This document shows positions 1 through 6,265 of a stretch of DNA of 8,797 nucleotides, piece by piece (the stretch's first letter is position 1; each line of letters starts with the position of its first letter). The notes under the pieces are model-generated. The model was not told the origin of the DNA and searched no databases. It saw only the letters and a program-made list of their open reading frames with translations. The position numbers and the translations under genes were made by a program. This stretch comes from Candidatus Zixiibacteriota bacterium (lineage in GTDB: Bacteria; Zixibacteria; MSB-5A5; GN15; PGXB01), in NCBI GenBank assembly GCA_030642025.1, contig DAOWOO010000035.1, positions 1-8,797 on the forward strand. The letters run 5' to 3'.

Positions 1-827
1 AGGGAAATTATATCGAGATCGAGGAAATCCGTTCAGGGCAGGCGCCGGTCAAGAAAGGCGAGAAATCATTTAACCTGTCGTACAATCCAAGGGATATTTA
101 TATTAAGCTGACATCCACCGTTAATGAAGACCTGCGCTCCGGCGACAGCCGGACTATTCTCTGGCTCCTTCCGTTCTATTCCGATGGCAGCAAATCTTAC
201 CAGTACAGAAAATTGTATCACTCCGGTGAACTCAAGCTCTTCGGCCGACGGGGGTTTTATATTATTAATATCGGGGCATCATACAATTATGAAAACCGCC
301 ACCTGTCGCAAGGTTCGGCTGTGCGCCGGGAGAAGCTTGGGCGGGTTGGTATCCGCGAAGGAAACGATTACTGGCATCTCAGTCAGGAAGGAACCTATTT
401 TGAGTATTTCCGCGAGGGTTATTCATCGGTAACCGATGATGTCGCCGGCTATAAGATATCGGCCGGTGTTACCAGGTATGTCTCTTCGGGACAGATTAAC
501 GGTTCGGTCTCTTTCCGCCATGCCAGAGACGGCGAAGATGGTGTTTCCCGACAGTACCGCCTGGAACTCTATCCGGTAGTCCGGGCTTTCGGCTCGGGTG
601 AGGCTTCTTTGAAAGTGGAAGGATATGTTCAGGATTTAAGCGGAGACGGGAGGGTCTCCTACCGGCTCACCGATAACCTGTCCGGGAAAAGCGGAGCGGT
701 CTGGACATTAAGAGCGGATTATAAAATCAAAACCGATTTCCGCTTTACACTGTCATTTACCGGCCGTCATTCCGATGATCGAAAACCAAAAATTACCGGC
801 AGAGGGGAGTTTATTGCGTCGTTTTAG
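1..827 (+). CDS. C-terminal part of a beta-rich, probably outer-membrane protein (5' partial)
   Basis: The frame is open from base 3 to the TAG at 825-827, giving 274 visible residues. The true start lies left of the window. Internal ATGs such as 213 have no special claim, because the reading frame continues upstream of them. The protein alternates polar and hydrophobic/aromatic residues throughout (for example YIIN, SYNYEN, LRADYKIKTDFRFTLSFTGR), as expected of many antiparallel beta strands. There is no transmembrane helix. It ends in ...GEFIASF, and a terminal phenylalanine after an amphipathic strand is the usual outer-membrane assembly signal. Repeated Tyr/Arg/Gly-rich strands separated by short charged turns fit a barrel or a long beta-sheet surface protein. 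I do not recognise the family. Its end overlaps the start of the Omp85 gene (by 14 or 53 bases, depending on that start), so the two are probably co-translated. Assembly or export by the neighbour is conceivable but is inference only. Confidence 0.75.
   Translation, partial: GNYIEIEEIRSGQAPVKKGEKSFNLSYNPRDIYIKLTSTVNEDLRSGDSRTILWLLPFYSDGSKSYQYRKLYHSGELKLFGRRGFYIINIGASYNYENRHLSQGSAVRREKLGRVGIREGNDYWHLSQEGTYFEYFREGYSSVTDDVAGYKISAGVTRYVSSGQINGSVSFRHARDGEDGVSRQYRLELYPVVRAFGSGEASLKVEGYVQDLSGDGRVSYRLTDNLSGKSGAVWTLRADYKIKTDFRFTLSFTGRHSDDRKPKITGRGEFIASF
801..809 (+). promoter_or_regulatory. Ribosome binding site favouring a TTG start at 814 for the Omp85 gene
   Basis: The purine run AGAGGGGAG lies inside the end of the upstream gene. 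Its AGAGG core is 8 bases and its GGAG core 4 bases before an in-frame TTG at 814. Starting there gives a compact signal peptide with two arginines directly before the hydrophobic core. The upstream ATG at 775 has no purine-rich site before it and would add 13 polar residues in front of the signal sequence. Confidence 0.5.
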
Positions 828-2463
828 CATCATAATCATAGTTCTGGCTCTGGTTGTTCAAAATGCCGCTATCGGTGGGGAAATTGAGTTTCAGGACGGT
901 GAAAAGTTTTGGCGGCAGTCTGTATTACGGTATGCCAAAACAATCAATTTCGTCGATTATGCCGATTCGATCTCGCAATATCTGATTAATCAGGGCTTTC
1001 TTGACATTGATGTGCAATTTGTGTCCGGCAAAGATCAAAATACCCTGTGGGTGCAGTTCGGCAAACGGTATCGTGTGCGCCGAATAATTCTGGAAGACGG
1101 TATTGCGAATACGGTTCAATACAATGGAAGCTTTGATAAGACCGGAATTACTTCTGTCCTGGACTCGATAATCGAATCAAACCGGGCGCGGGGATACTAT
1201 TTCTATTCGGCAGACCTTGTCAAGGCGCCTGATTGCAATCAGGCGATTGATCTGATCATGAGAATAACTCCCGGCCCGGTCGTAACGGTATCATCGGTAA
1301 ATATCACCGGGTTGGAATCAACCAGCCCTGATCTTGTTAGAAGATATATTCCGATATTGCCGGGTGATACGTTAAGGCCGGCGACCATGTTCGCCTCGAC
1401 AGCCAAAATCAAGCGGCTTGATTTTATCCGCCCTGTAAAAGATCCGTATATTGTGCCTGATGCCGGTTATAATACCGCCTCGGTTGTTTATGAATTCACT
1501 GAGCGCCGCCAGTTTGCGATTGACGGAGCCGCCGGGTATTCGCCTGATGACGACGGCAATTTTATCTGGTATGTAAACACCCGCCTGCAGAACTTTTTCG
1601 GCGGGGGGCGGAAGCTCCGCCTTATGATCGACAAACGAGAAAAAAACAGATCGGTTTTCAGCGCCGGTTATGCCCAACCGATATTCCTGATCGGCACCGG
1701 AGAGGCCGGGTTGCACCTTCACACCCGTGATTACCGCGACCAGTTTTATGAGTTTTCTTTTGATGGCCGGTATCGTCTTGATCTCAACGCCGCGGTAGCA
1801 GTCAATTTCGGGCTGGGCTGGAAAAATGTTGAGCCGTCTGACCGGTCGCTTCGTTCTTATGAAACATATATGGCCGCGGCCGGAGTCAGGTTTGGCGGTA
1901 TTGATGATGGCCGTTTATCGGCCGGATCATATTCGGTTTGCTGGGATATTCAATACCTGGGCCGTCGTTACCGGCCCGGTGATAGTAGTTCCGATCTTGA
2001 ACGCGCTGTTTACAATGATACGCGAAATAGTCTGATACTTGAATCAACGCTGAGACTGTTTAATGGCTTTACCGGTTATCTCAAAACCGGTCTGGTCGAT
2101 ATTAGCTCATCGGAAAAACCGTTGCCCGTCTCGGAACTTTACCTTTTCGGCGGGCCGGGTACTCTTCGGGGATATCGAAACGATCAGTTTGCGGCTGAAA
2201 GGGCGGTTCTGGTCTCTCATGAGTGGTGGTTTTATGCAGGTGAGAACGACTATTTTTATCCGTTTGCCGATTATGCTTATTTTGAATCGCATCGGCTTGA
2301 TGCCGTATCGGATATTGTAAAAGCGTCAGACAGCAAGTGGGGGTATGGTTTCGGGGCGAAAATATCAACCGATACCCGTCTTTTGAGGGTTGAATTTTCA
2401 TGGGGGGAGAAAGCCGCTTTCGATGAGCCCCGGCTGTCGGTCATCGTATCAGGCCGGTTTTAA
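814..2463 (+). CDS. Omp85-family outer-membrane protein, TamA/BamA-like (POTRA domains plus C-terminal barrel)
   Basis: Omp85 proteins sit in the outer membrane and insert or translocate beta-rich proteins through a 16-strand barrel fed by periplasmic POTRA domains. From TTG 814 this one is 549 residues, close to TamA size (about 577). The in-frame ATG at 775 would give 562. It has a signal peptide (about residues 1-21, RRFSIIIIVLALVV core). POTRA-like modules lie at about 30-84 (weak), 85-155 and 156-230 (V-x-V-x-x-V-x-I-x-G followed by L-P-G-D). A barrel runs from about 232 to the end. The diagnostic L6-loop motif is present as GGPGTLRGYR, with the conserved Arg at residue 452. The C-terminus is VSGRF, a standard beta-signal. 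Two or three POTRAs point to TamA-like rather than five-POTRA BamA. The DNA encoding about residues 138-144 contains a 20-bp perfect palindrome. Family is confident; the client is unknown, though the overlapping beta-rich protein is one candidate. Confidence 0.87.
   Translation: MRRFSIIIIVLALVVQNAAIGGEIEFQDGEKFWRQSVLRYAKTINFVDYADSISQYLINQGFLDIDVQFVSGKDQNTLWVQFGKRYRVRRIILEDGIANTVQYNGSFDKTGITSVLDSIIESNRARGYYFYSADLVKAPDCNQAIDLIMRITPGPVVTVSSVNITGLESTSPDLVRRYIPILPGDTLRPATMFASTAKIKRLDFIRPVKDPYIVPDAGYNTASVVYEFTERRQFAIDGAAGYSPDDDGNFIWYVNTRLQNFFGGGRKLRLMIDKREKNRSVFSAGYAQPIFLIGTGEAGLHLHTRDYRDQFYEFSFDGRYRLDLNAAVAVNFGLGWKNVEPSDRSLRSYETYMAAAGVRFGGIDDGRLSAGSYSVCWDIQYLGRRYRPGDSSSDLERAVYNDTRNSLILESTLRLFNGFTGYLKTGLVDISSSEKPLPVSELYLFGGPGTLRGYRNDQFAAERAVLVSHEWWFYAGENDYFYPFADYAYFESHRLDAVSDIVKASDSKWGYGFGAKISTDTRLLRVEFSWGEKAAFDEPRLSVIVSGRF
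1226..1245. repeat. 20-bp perfect palindrome inside the Omp85 coding region
   Basis: CGCCTGATTGCAATCAGGCG equals its own reverse complement. As RNA it can form an 8-bp stem (CGCCTGAT/ATCAGGCG) closed by a TGCA loop. It encodes part of a POTRA linker (A-P-D-C-N-Q-A), lies far from any gene boundary, and has no T-tract after it. Confidence 0.6.
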
Positions 2464-2501
2464 ATGGTTGACTCCATTCCCCTGTCAGATTATCGTATCA
2501 T

Positions 2502-3353
2502 GTGAGAAATATAGTATCCCTCATACGATTATTGAGAGTCCACAACTGCCTGATGGCCGGTGTCGGAGTCTGGCTTGGCGGTTATCTTTCAGGTCTTGAG
2601 GGCGGCGAGATCAGACTTCTTCTGGCATCAATAGCCGCGGCCCTGGTTTGCGGGGCCGGGAATGCCCTTAACGATTATCTGGATATTGAGGTTGACCGGG
2701 TCAATCACCCCGGACGTGTTCTTCCATCAGGGCAACTGGAACCCTATTATGCCATAATCGCAATGATTGTACTCAATATTGCGGCTATTACCCTGGGTGC
2801 TATGGTTAATATATGGTGTCTAATAGTTGTGCTGGGTGCTATGGTGCTTTTGGCAGTCTATAATATCAAACTTAAAAAGGCGCCGGTCTGGGGTAACTTG
2901 ACTGTTTCGCTTCTAAGCGGAGCGACCTTTGCCGCCGGGGCGGTGGTTGATCGGCCGGAATCGATTTTTGAAGTCCCGGGTCCGGCCGTGCCGGCCGTTT
3001 TTGCCTTCATGTTCCATTTCGGCAGGGAACTGATTAAGGACGTGGCCGATTATCGCGGCGACAAACTGGCGCAATACAGTACTCTCCCGGGAGTGATTTC
3101 CCCAAAGGGAGTGCTGGCAATGCTGATAGCAAATTACACAATCCTGATGGCTTTGACCATCATCCCGATTCTATTGAATTGGTATTTTTCCGTATACTCT
3201 TATTTGGTTATATTAACGGTAGATGTTCCGCTTATTGCGACAATGATCTATCTTGTTGTGGCGCAGGGTGATAAGCGTTATTTTAATGCTGGTCAGGCGC
3301 TTAAGGTATTAATGATTTTCGGCCTAGTGGCCTTCCTTTTGGGTAAACGGTAA
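2502..3353 (+). CDS. UbiA-family prenyltransferase, digeranylgeranylglyceryl phosphate synthase-like
   Basis: UbiA enzymes are multi-pass membrane proteins that transfer a polyprenyl chain from its diphosphate to an acceptor, using Mg2+ held by two aspartate-rich motifs. Both motifs are intact: N57-D58-x-x-D61-x-x-x-D65 followed by R-V-N-H-P-G-R-x-L-P-S-G, and K179-D180-x-x-D183-Y-R-G-D187. A YNIKLKK segment (120-126) matches the usual Y-x-x-x-L-K helix end. About 8-9 hydrophobic helices fill its 283 residues, the normal size. The N-terminal RVHNCLMAG stretch and the wording around motif 1 (GAGNALNDYLD...) most resemble archaeal geranylgeranylglyceryl-phosphate geranylgeranyltransferases. Chlorophyll- or quinone-type UbiA acceptors remain possible. 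The start is GTG 2502, since an in-frame TGA at 2469 excludes longer forms. No clear Shine-Dalgarno precedes it, so it may depend on transcription and translation from the Omp85 gene 38 bases upstream. Fold is near certain; substrate is inferred. Confidence 0.85.
   Translation: MRNIVSLIRLLRVHNCLMAGVGVWLGGYLSGLEGGEIRLLLASIAAALVCGAGNALNDYLDIEVDRVNHPGRVLPSGQLEPYYAIIAMIVLNIAAITLGAMVNIWCLIVVLGAMVLLAVYNIKLKKAPVWGNLTVSLLSGATFAAGAVVDRPESIFEVPGPAVPAVFAFMFHFGRELIKDVADYRGDKLAQYSTLPGVISPKGVLAMLIANYTILMALTIIPILLNWYFSVYSYLVILTVDVPLIATMIYLVVAQGDKRYFNAGQALKVLMIFGLVAFLLGKR
2793..2845 (+). repeat. In-frame 14-base direct repeat within the prenyltransferase gene
   Basis: CTGGGTGCTATGGT occurs at 2793-2806 and again at 2832-2845, exactly 39 bases (13 codons) apart. 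Both copies encode L-G-A-M-V, in adjacent transmembrane segments at residues 98-102 and 111-115. The repeat is perfect at DNA level and in frame. It may be a trace of a small tandem duplication or chance in a low-complexity hydrophobic region. Confidence 0.45.
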
Positions 3354-3419
3354 TTTCATGAAACCAACCTCGGCAGTTTTATGTATAAAACCAATTATGC
3401 GGAAGCAAGACAACAGGTT

Positions 3420-3435
3420 ATATCAAGCTTGATAT
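3420..3435. promoter_or_regulatory. 16-bp perfect palindrome, candidate operator
   Basis: ATATCAAGCTTGATAT is identical to its reverse complement. It lies about 50 bases upstream of the first gene of the right-hand operon. Its right arm overlaps a possible -35 element (TTGATA, 3429-3434). Size, symmetry and position suit a dimeric repressor site, but no regulator is encoded in the window and no second copy was noticed. Confidence 0.35.
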
Positions 3436-3456
3436 TGGATATGTTTTATGTTTTAT
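3429..3456 (+). promoter_or_regulatory. Possible promoter for the BatD/MoxR operon
   Basis: TTGATA (3429-3434) is separated by 16 bases from TTTTAT (3451-3456), a loose match to a sigma-70-type pair, about 28 bases before the start codon at 3484. The -10 match is weak and the surrounding T-rich stretch offers alternatives. FCB bacteria can also use other consensus sequences. This is tentative. Confidence 0.22.
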
Positions 3457-3483
3457 TTTTTCCCCAACATGCGGAGACAGTGA

Positions 3484-4374
3484 GTGAAAAAGAGTAGCAT
3501 TATCATATATACCGTACTCCTGATATTCTGGTTTTATTTTTCTGGTTCGGCTCAGGATATAAGTCTCTCGGCCGGTATTGACAGGACGGAGATGCTTTTC
3601 GAAGAGACGGTAACTATGACGGTCGAGGTCAAGTGGCCGGGCGATATAACGCAATTCCGTTTTGAAATTCTGCCGCTTCCGGGAACCGAAAATCTGAAGG
3701 TGCTCGGGACCACATCGACCATCTCCAGCATTGAAGAGAACAATCAGGAGTATACTGTTCGTACTTTCAAGTACACATTCAAGCCGACCAAAGGCGGTAT
3801 CGGGGCAATCATGCCGATTATCCTGAGTTATATTACCATGCCGGATTCTCTGCCCGGCGACCTGGCAACTCAGGAATTTCACGTGTCGATTGCCCAACCG
3901 GTTCCCCCGCCGGAAGAGGGCGGATTGGGTCTTGTTTATGTACTTATTATTATATCTGTTGTTATAGTCGTCATCATTCTGATTGTTTACCTGGTAAGGA
4001 AGAGAAAAGGCGATGACACCCCGGTTCTCACTCCCGAGCAGAAACTTCTTGAAGAGTTGAAGACAATAAGAGACGAATCAAGCGTCGACAGAAAACTGTT
4101 TTACACCCGGTTGTATAAATTGCTGACGGATTATCTGACTGCTAAGTACGATATCGATACGGTTCGGAAATCACCGCAGGAAATCTGTGATAAGCTTGGA
4201 TCGCTGAAATTATCGGCCGGGTTTAAGGAGAAATACTCCGGCTGGCTGATACAGGCCGATAAGGAAAAATTCGCTCCGGGCAGCGGTTCGCCCGGAGATA
4301 CTATTAGATTGATTACCGAAATTGGAAATCACTTTCAAAGCATAGATACCGACACAAAATCGGAGGCAAAATGA
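3484..4374 (+). CDS. BatD-like membrane protein: periplasmic Ig-like domain, one TM helix, cytoplasmic helical domain
   Basis: BatD-type proteins belong to the Bat (Bacteroides aerotolerance) / MoxR gene sets and are thought to link periplasmic beta-sandwich domains to the cytoplasmic MoxR partner. This 296-residue protein has a signal peptide (1-23, ending GSA|QD). A beta-rich domain follows at about 26-137, beginning ISLSAGIDRTEMLFEETVTM, a typical BatD-style opening, and then a Pro-rich linker PVPPPEEGG. One strong transmembrane helix lies at about 150-172, with a positive stop VRKRK. The cytoplasmic helical tail (185-287) contains FYTRLYKLLTDYL and ADKEKFAPG, resembling the tails of DUF4381-like and BatD-like proteins. 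It is shorter than classical BatD, which has several Ig modules. The start is GTG 3484, with GGAG 7 bases upstream. Its TGA overlaps the MoxR ATG (ATGA), indicating translational coupling. It is probably the first gene of the operon. Confidence 0.72.
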   Translation: MKKSSIIIYTVLLIFWFYFSGSAQDISLSAGIDRTEMLFEETVTMTVEVKWPGDITQFRFEILPLPGTENLKVLGTTSTISSIEENNQEYTVRTFKYTFKPTKGGIGAIMPIILSYITMPDSLPGDLATQEFHVSIAQPVPPPEEGGLGLVYVLIIISVVIVVIILIVYLVRKRKGDDTPVLTPEQKLLEELKTIRDESSVDRKLFYTRLYKLLTDYLTAKYDIDTVRKSPQEICDKLGSLKLSAGFKEKYSGWLIQADKEKFAPGSGSPGDTIRLITEIGNHFQSIDTDTKSEAK

Positions 4375-5360
4375 ATAAAGATATCCAGGAAATTCAGGCA
4401 ATTGTTGAAAAAGAATCGGTGTTTGTTGAAAAGCTGACGTCGCAGATAAGTTCTGTTATCGTGGGACAGAAATATATGATCGAGCGTCTTCTGCTGGGCA
4501 TACTGGCCGACGGTCATATTCTTCTGGAGGGGGTTCCCGGGCTGGCCAAAACTCTTTCGGTCAAGACGCTATCGGATGCTATTGAGACAAAATTCCAGCG
4601 GCTGCAATTTACCCCGGATCTACTTCCGGCCGATTTGATCGGAACGATGATCTATAATCCCCAGAAGGGCGAATTTTCAGTCAAGAAAGGGCCGATATTC
4701 GCCAATATCATCTTGGCCGACGAAATCAATCGCGCCCCCGCCAAGGTTCAGTCGGCTCTCCTGGAGGCGATGCAGGAGCGCCAGGTTACTATTGGCGAAA
4801 CCACTTTCAAACTCGATGAACCGTTTCTTGTGATGGCCACGCAAAACCCGATTGAGCAGGAAGGAACCTACCCTCTGCCCGAAGCCCAGATTGACCGCTT
4901 TATGCTGAAACTGAAAATCAGCTATCCGTCACCTGATGAAGAGCGGTTGATTATGGATCGGATGACGGTCGGCGAGAATATCAATATTGAGAAAGTCATC
5001 ACGCCCGATGATATAATGAAAGCCCGTAAGGTCGTGACCGATATTTATGTCGATGAGAAAGTGAAAGAGTACATTCTCAATATAATCTTTGCCACCCGCG
5101 AGCCTGCCCGATACGGCCTGAACGAGCTTACCGATCTTATCGCCTACGGCGCCTCGCCCCGCGCCACGATATATTTAAACATGGCCGCCAAGGCCCATGC
5201 TTTCCTTCGAGGACGCGGGTACATCACCCCCGAGGATATCAAGGCGATCGGCCCCGATGTTCTCCGCCACCGGATCCTGATTACCTATGAAGCCGAGGCC
5301 GAGGAGAAGACATCGGACGATATTGTTCGGGATATTTTTGATGCTATAGAAGTACCGTAG
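4371..5360 (+). CDS. moxR: MoxR-family AAA+ ATPase
   Basis: MoxR ATPases are cytoplasmic hexameric AAA+ machines that act as chaperones or maturation factors, usually with vWA/DUF58 partners. All key elements are visible in the 329 residues. Walker A is GVPGLAKT (54-61). Walker B is ILADEIN (114-120, D117/E118), followed by RAPAKVQSALLEAMQE. Sensor 1 is ATQNP (156-160). A likely arginine finger lies in EAQIDRF (R176). Sensor 2 is GASPRA (260-265, R264) in the C-terminal lid. Length is normal for the family and no residue is missing, so it should be active. GGAGG at 4362-4366 precedes the ATG, which overlaps the stop of the BatD-like gene by 4 bases. Order here is BatD-like, MoxR, DUF58, whereas classical Bat operons place BatD after MoxR, DUF58 and the vWA genes. 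The direct client is unknown; the downstream envelope genes are candidates. Confidence 0.95.
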   Translation: MNKDIQEIQAIVEKESVFVEKLTSQISSVIVGQKYMIERLLLGILADGHILLEGVPGLAKTLSVKTLSDAIETKFQRLQFTPDLLPADLIGTMIYNPQKGEFSVKKGPIFANIILADEINRAPAKVQSALLEAMQERQVTIGETTFKLDEPFLVMATQNPIEQEGTYPLPEAQIDRFMLKLKISYPSPDEERLIMDRMTVGENINIEKVITPDDIMKARKVVTDIYVDEKVKEYILNIIFATREPARYGLNELTDLIAYGASPRATIYLNMAAKAHAFLRGRGYITPEDIKAIGPDVLRHRILITYEAEAEEKTSDDIVRDIFDAIEVP

Positions 5361-5377
5361 GTAATACAGCAACGGTC

Positions 5378-6253
5378 ATGGATCAGAAAGAGATATTTAA
5401 AAAGATACGGCGTATCGAGATACGCACCAAGCGGCTGGTGAATGACCTTTTCTCCGGCGAGTACCATTCAGCCTTCAAGGGACAGGGGATGGAATTCGAG
5501 GAAGTGCGGCAGTACCAGCCGGGCGATGATATCCGCCTGATTGACTGGAATGTCACCGCCCGTACCGGTTACCCGTATGTCAAGAAATTCCGTGAGGAGC
5601 GCGAATTATCGGTGATATTTCTGGTCGATATGTCGTCATCCGGCCGTTTCGGTACGCGCGAACGGTTCAAAGAGGAAACCTCGGCGGAGTTGTGCGCGCT
5701 TCTGGCTTTCTCGGCTATAAAGAATAATGACAAAGTCGGGATGATTATTTTCACCGACCGCATTGAAAAATTCATCCCGCCCAAGAAGGGACGGGCGCAT
5801 GTTCTAAGACTGATCCGGGAAATTCTGTATTTCCATCCGGAGGGAACCGGAACCGATATCTCCGGGGCGCTGGAGTATTTTAACCGGGTCATCAAGAAAA
5901 AATCGGTCGTTTTTCTGATCTCCGATTTTCTCTCCGAGGGGTACCGGAAACCGCTTCAGATAGCCAATAACAAACATGACCTGATTGCCATGAAAATTTC
6001 CGATCCCCGGGAGTTGACCTTTGACAATGTCGGCCTGATCGAACTTGAGGATGCCGAAACGGGCGAGACTCTTATAATCGACACCGCCTCCCGCGAGTTT
6101 CGCAACGATTTCGCCGCCCGCGCCGAGGAGGATAACGTCGGTCTCAAACGGACGCTGGCTCTTATTGACGTCGATTTTATTCAGATTATAACCAACCAGT
6201 CATACATCGTGCCCCTGATTAATTTCTTTAAAATACGGGAACGTAAACACTGA
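5378..6253 (+). CDS. DUF58 / vWA-like protein, MoxR partner
   Basis: DUF58 proteins contain a von Willebrand A-like fold and are almost always encoded beside MoxR; they are thought to deliver substrates to it or respond to it. The DUF58 signature is complete: GQGMEFEEVRQYQPGDD (35-51), then IRLIDWNVTARTG and VKKFREERE (52-76). The vWA part starts at about residue 78, with MIDAS-type D84-x-S86-x-S88, a Thr in GTGTD (157-160) and D183 in ISDF, so metal binding looks possible. There is no transmembrane helix, making this the soluble roughly 290-residue class rather than the longer membrane-anchored DUF58 type. It starts 17 bases after MoxR. The ribosome site is weak (no clear GGAG before ATG 5378), which suggests dependence on the upstream gene. 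Confidence 0.92.
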   Translation: MDQKEIFKKIRRIEIRTKRLVNDLFSGEYHSAFKGQGMEFEEVRQYQPGDDIRLIDWNVTARTGYPYVKKFREERELSVIFLVDMSSSGRFGTRERFKEETSAELCALLAFSAIKNNDKVGMIIFTDRIEKFIPPKKGRAHVLRLIREILYFHPEGTGTDISGALEYFNRVIKKKSVVFLISDFLSEGYRKPLQIANNKHDLIAMKISDPRELTFDNVGLIELEDAETGETLIIDTASREFRNDFAARAEEDNVGLKRTLALIDVDFIQIITNQSYIVPLINFFKIRERKH

Positions 6254-6265
6254 TGGTACGGGATC

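Larger units (their letters stand above)
3354..3483 (+). promoter_or_regulatory. Only sizeable intergenic region; likely control region of the BatD/MoxR operon
   Basis: These 130 bases separate the prenyltransferase stop from the GTG of the BatD-like gene and are visibly more AT-rich than the flanks. They contain a short palindrome TTTCATGAAA at 3354-3363, a 16-bp palindrome at 3420-3435, a T-rich tract at 3444-3461, and GGAG at 3473-3476, 7 bases before the GTG at 3484. I see no strong GC-rich hairpin followed immediately by a T-run, so no intrinsic terminator is called for the upstream genes. Confidence 0.45.

Noticed and set aside
1603..1608. Run of six G in the Omp85 gene as a possible slippage or frameshift site
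   Set aside because: The reading frame continues intact through it into a normal barrel with the RGY motif and C-terminal Phe, and no alternative product is apparent.
2982..3002. GC-rich CCGGC-CGT-GCCGG hairpin followed by five T, like an intrinsic terminator
   Set aside because: It lies in the middle of the intact prenyltransferase gene (coding P-A-V-P-A-V), with a short stem and a gap before the T-run.
3358..3432. 24-codon plus-strand mini-ORF (ATG 3358, TGA 3430) in the 130-base gap, ending inside the palindrome
   Set aside because: There is no Shine-Dalgarno and no leader-peptide codon bias. Its length is what chance gives in such a gap.
3397..3475. ATGCGGA repeated at 3397-3403 and 3469-3475 in the control region
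   Set aside because: Seven bases is too short to be meaningful in 130 bases, and the second copy overlaps the Shine-Dalgarno.
3418..3897. 159-codon minus-strand open frame over the BatD-like gene and part of the control region
   Set aside because: It overlaps a plus-strand gene with signal peptide and Ig-like domain in a fully rightward block, and its product shows no domain features.
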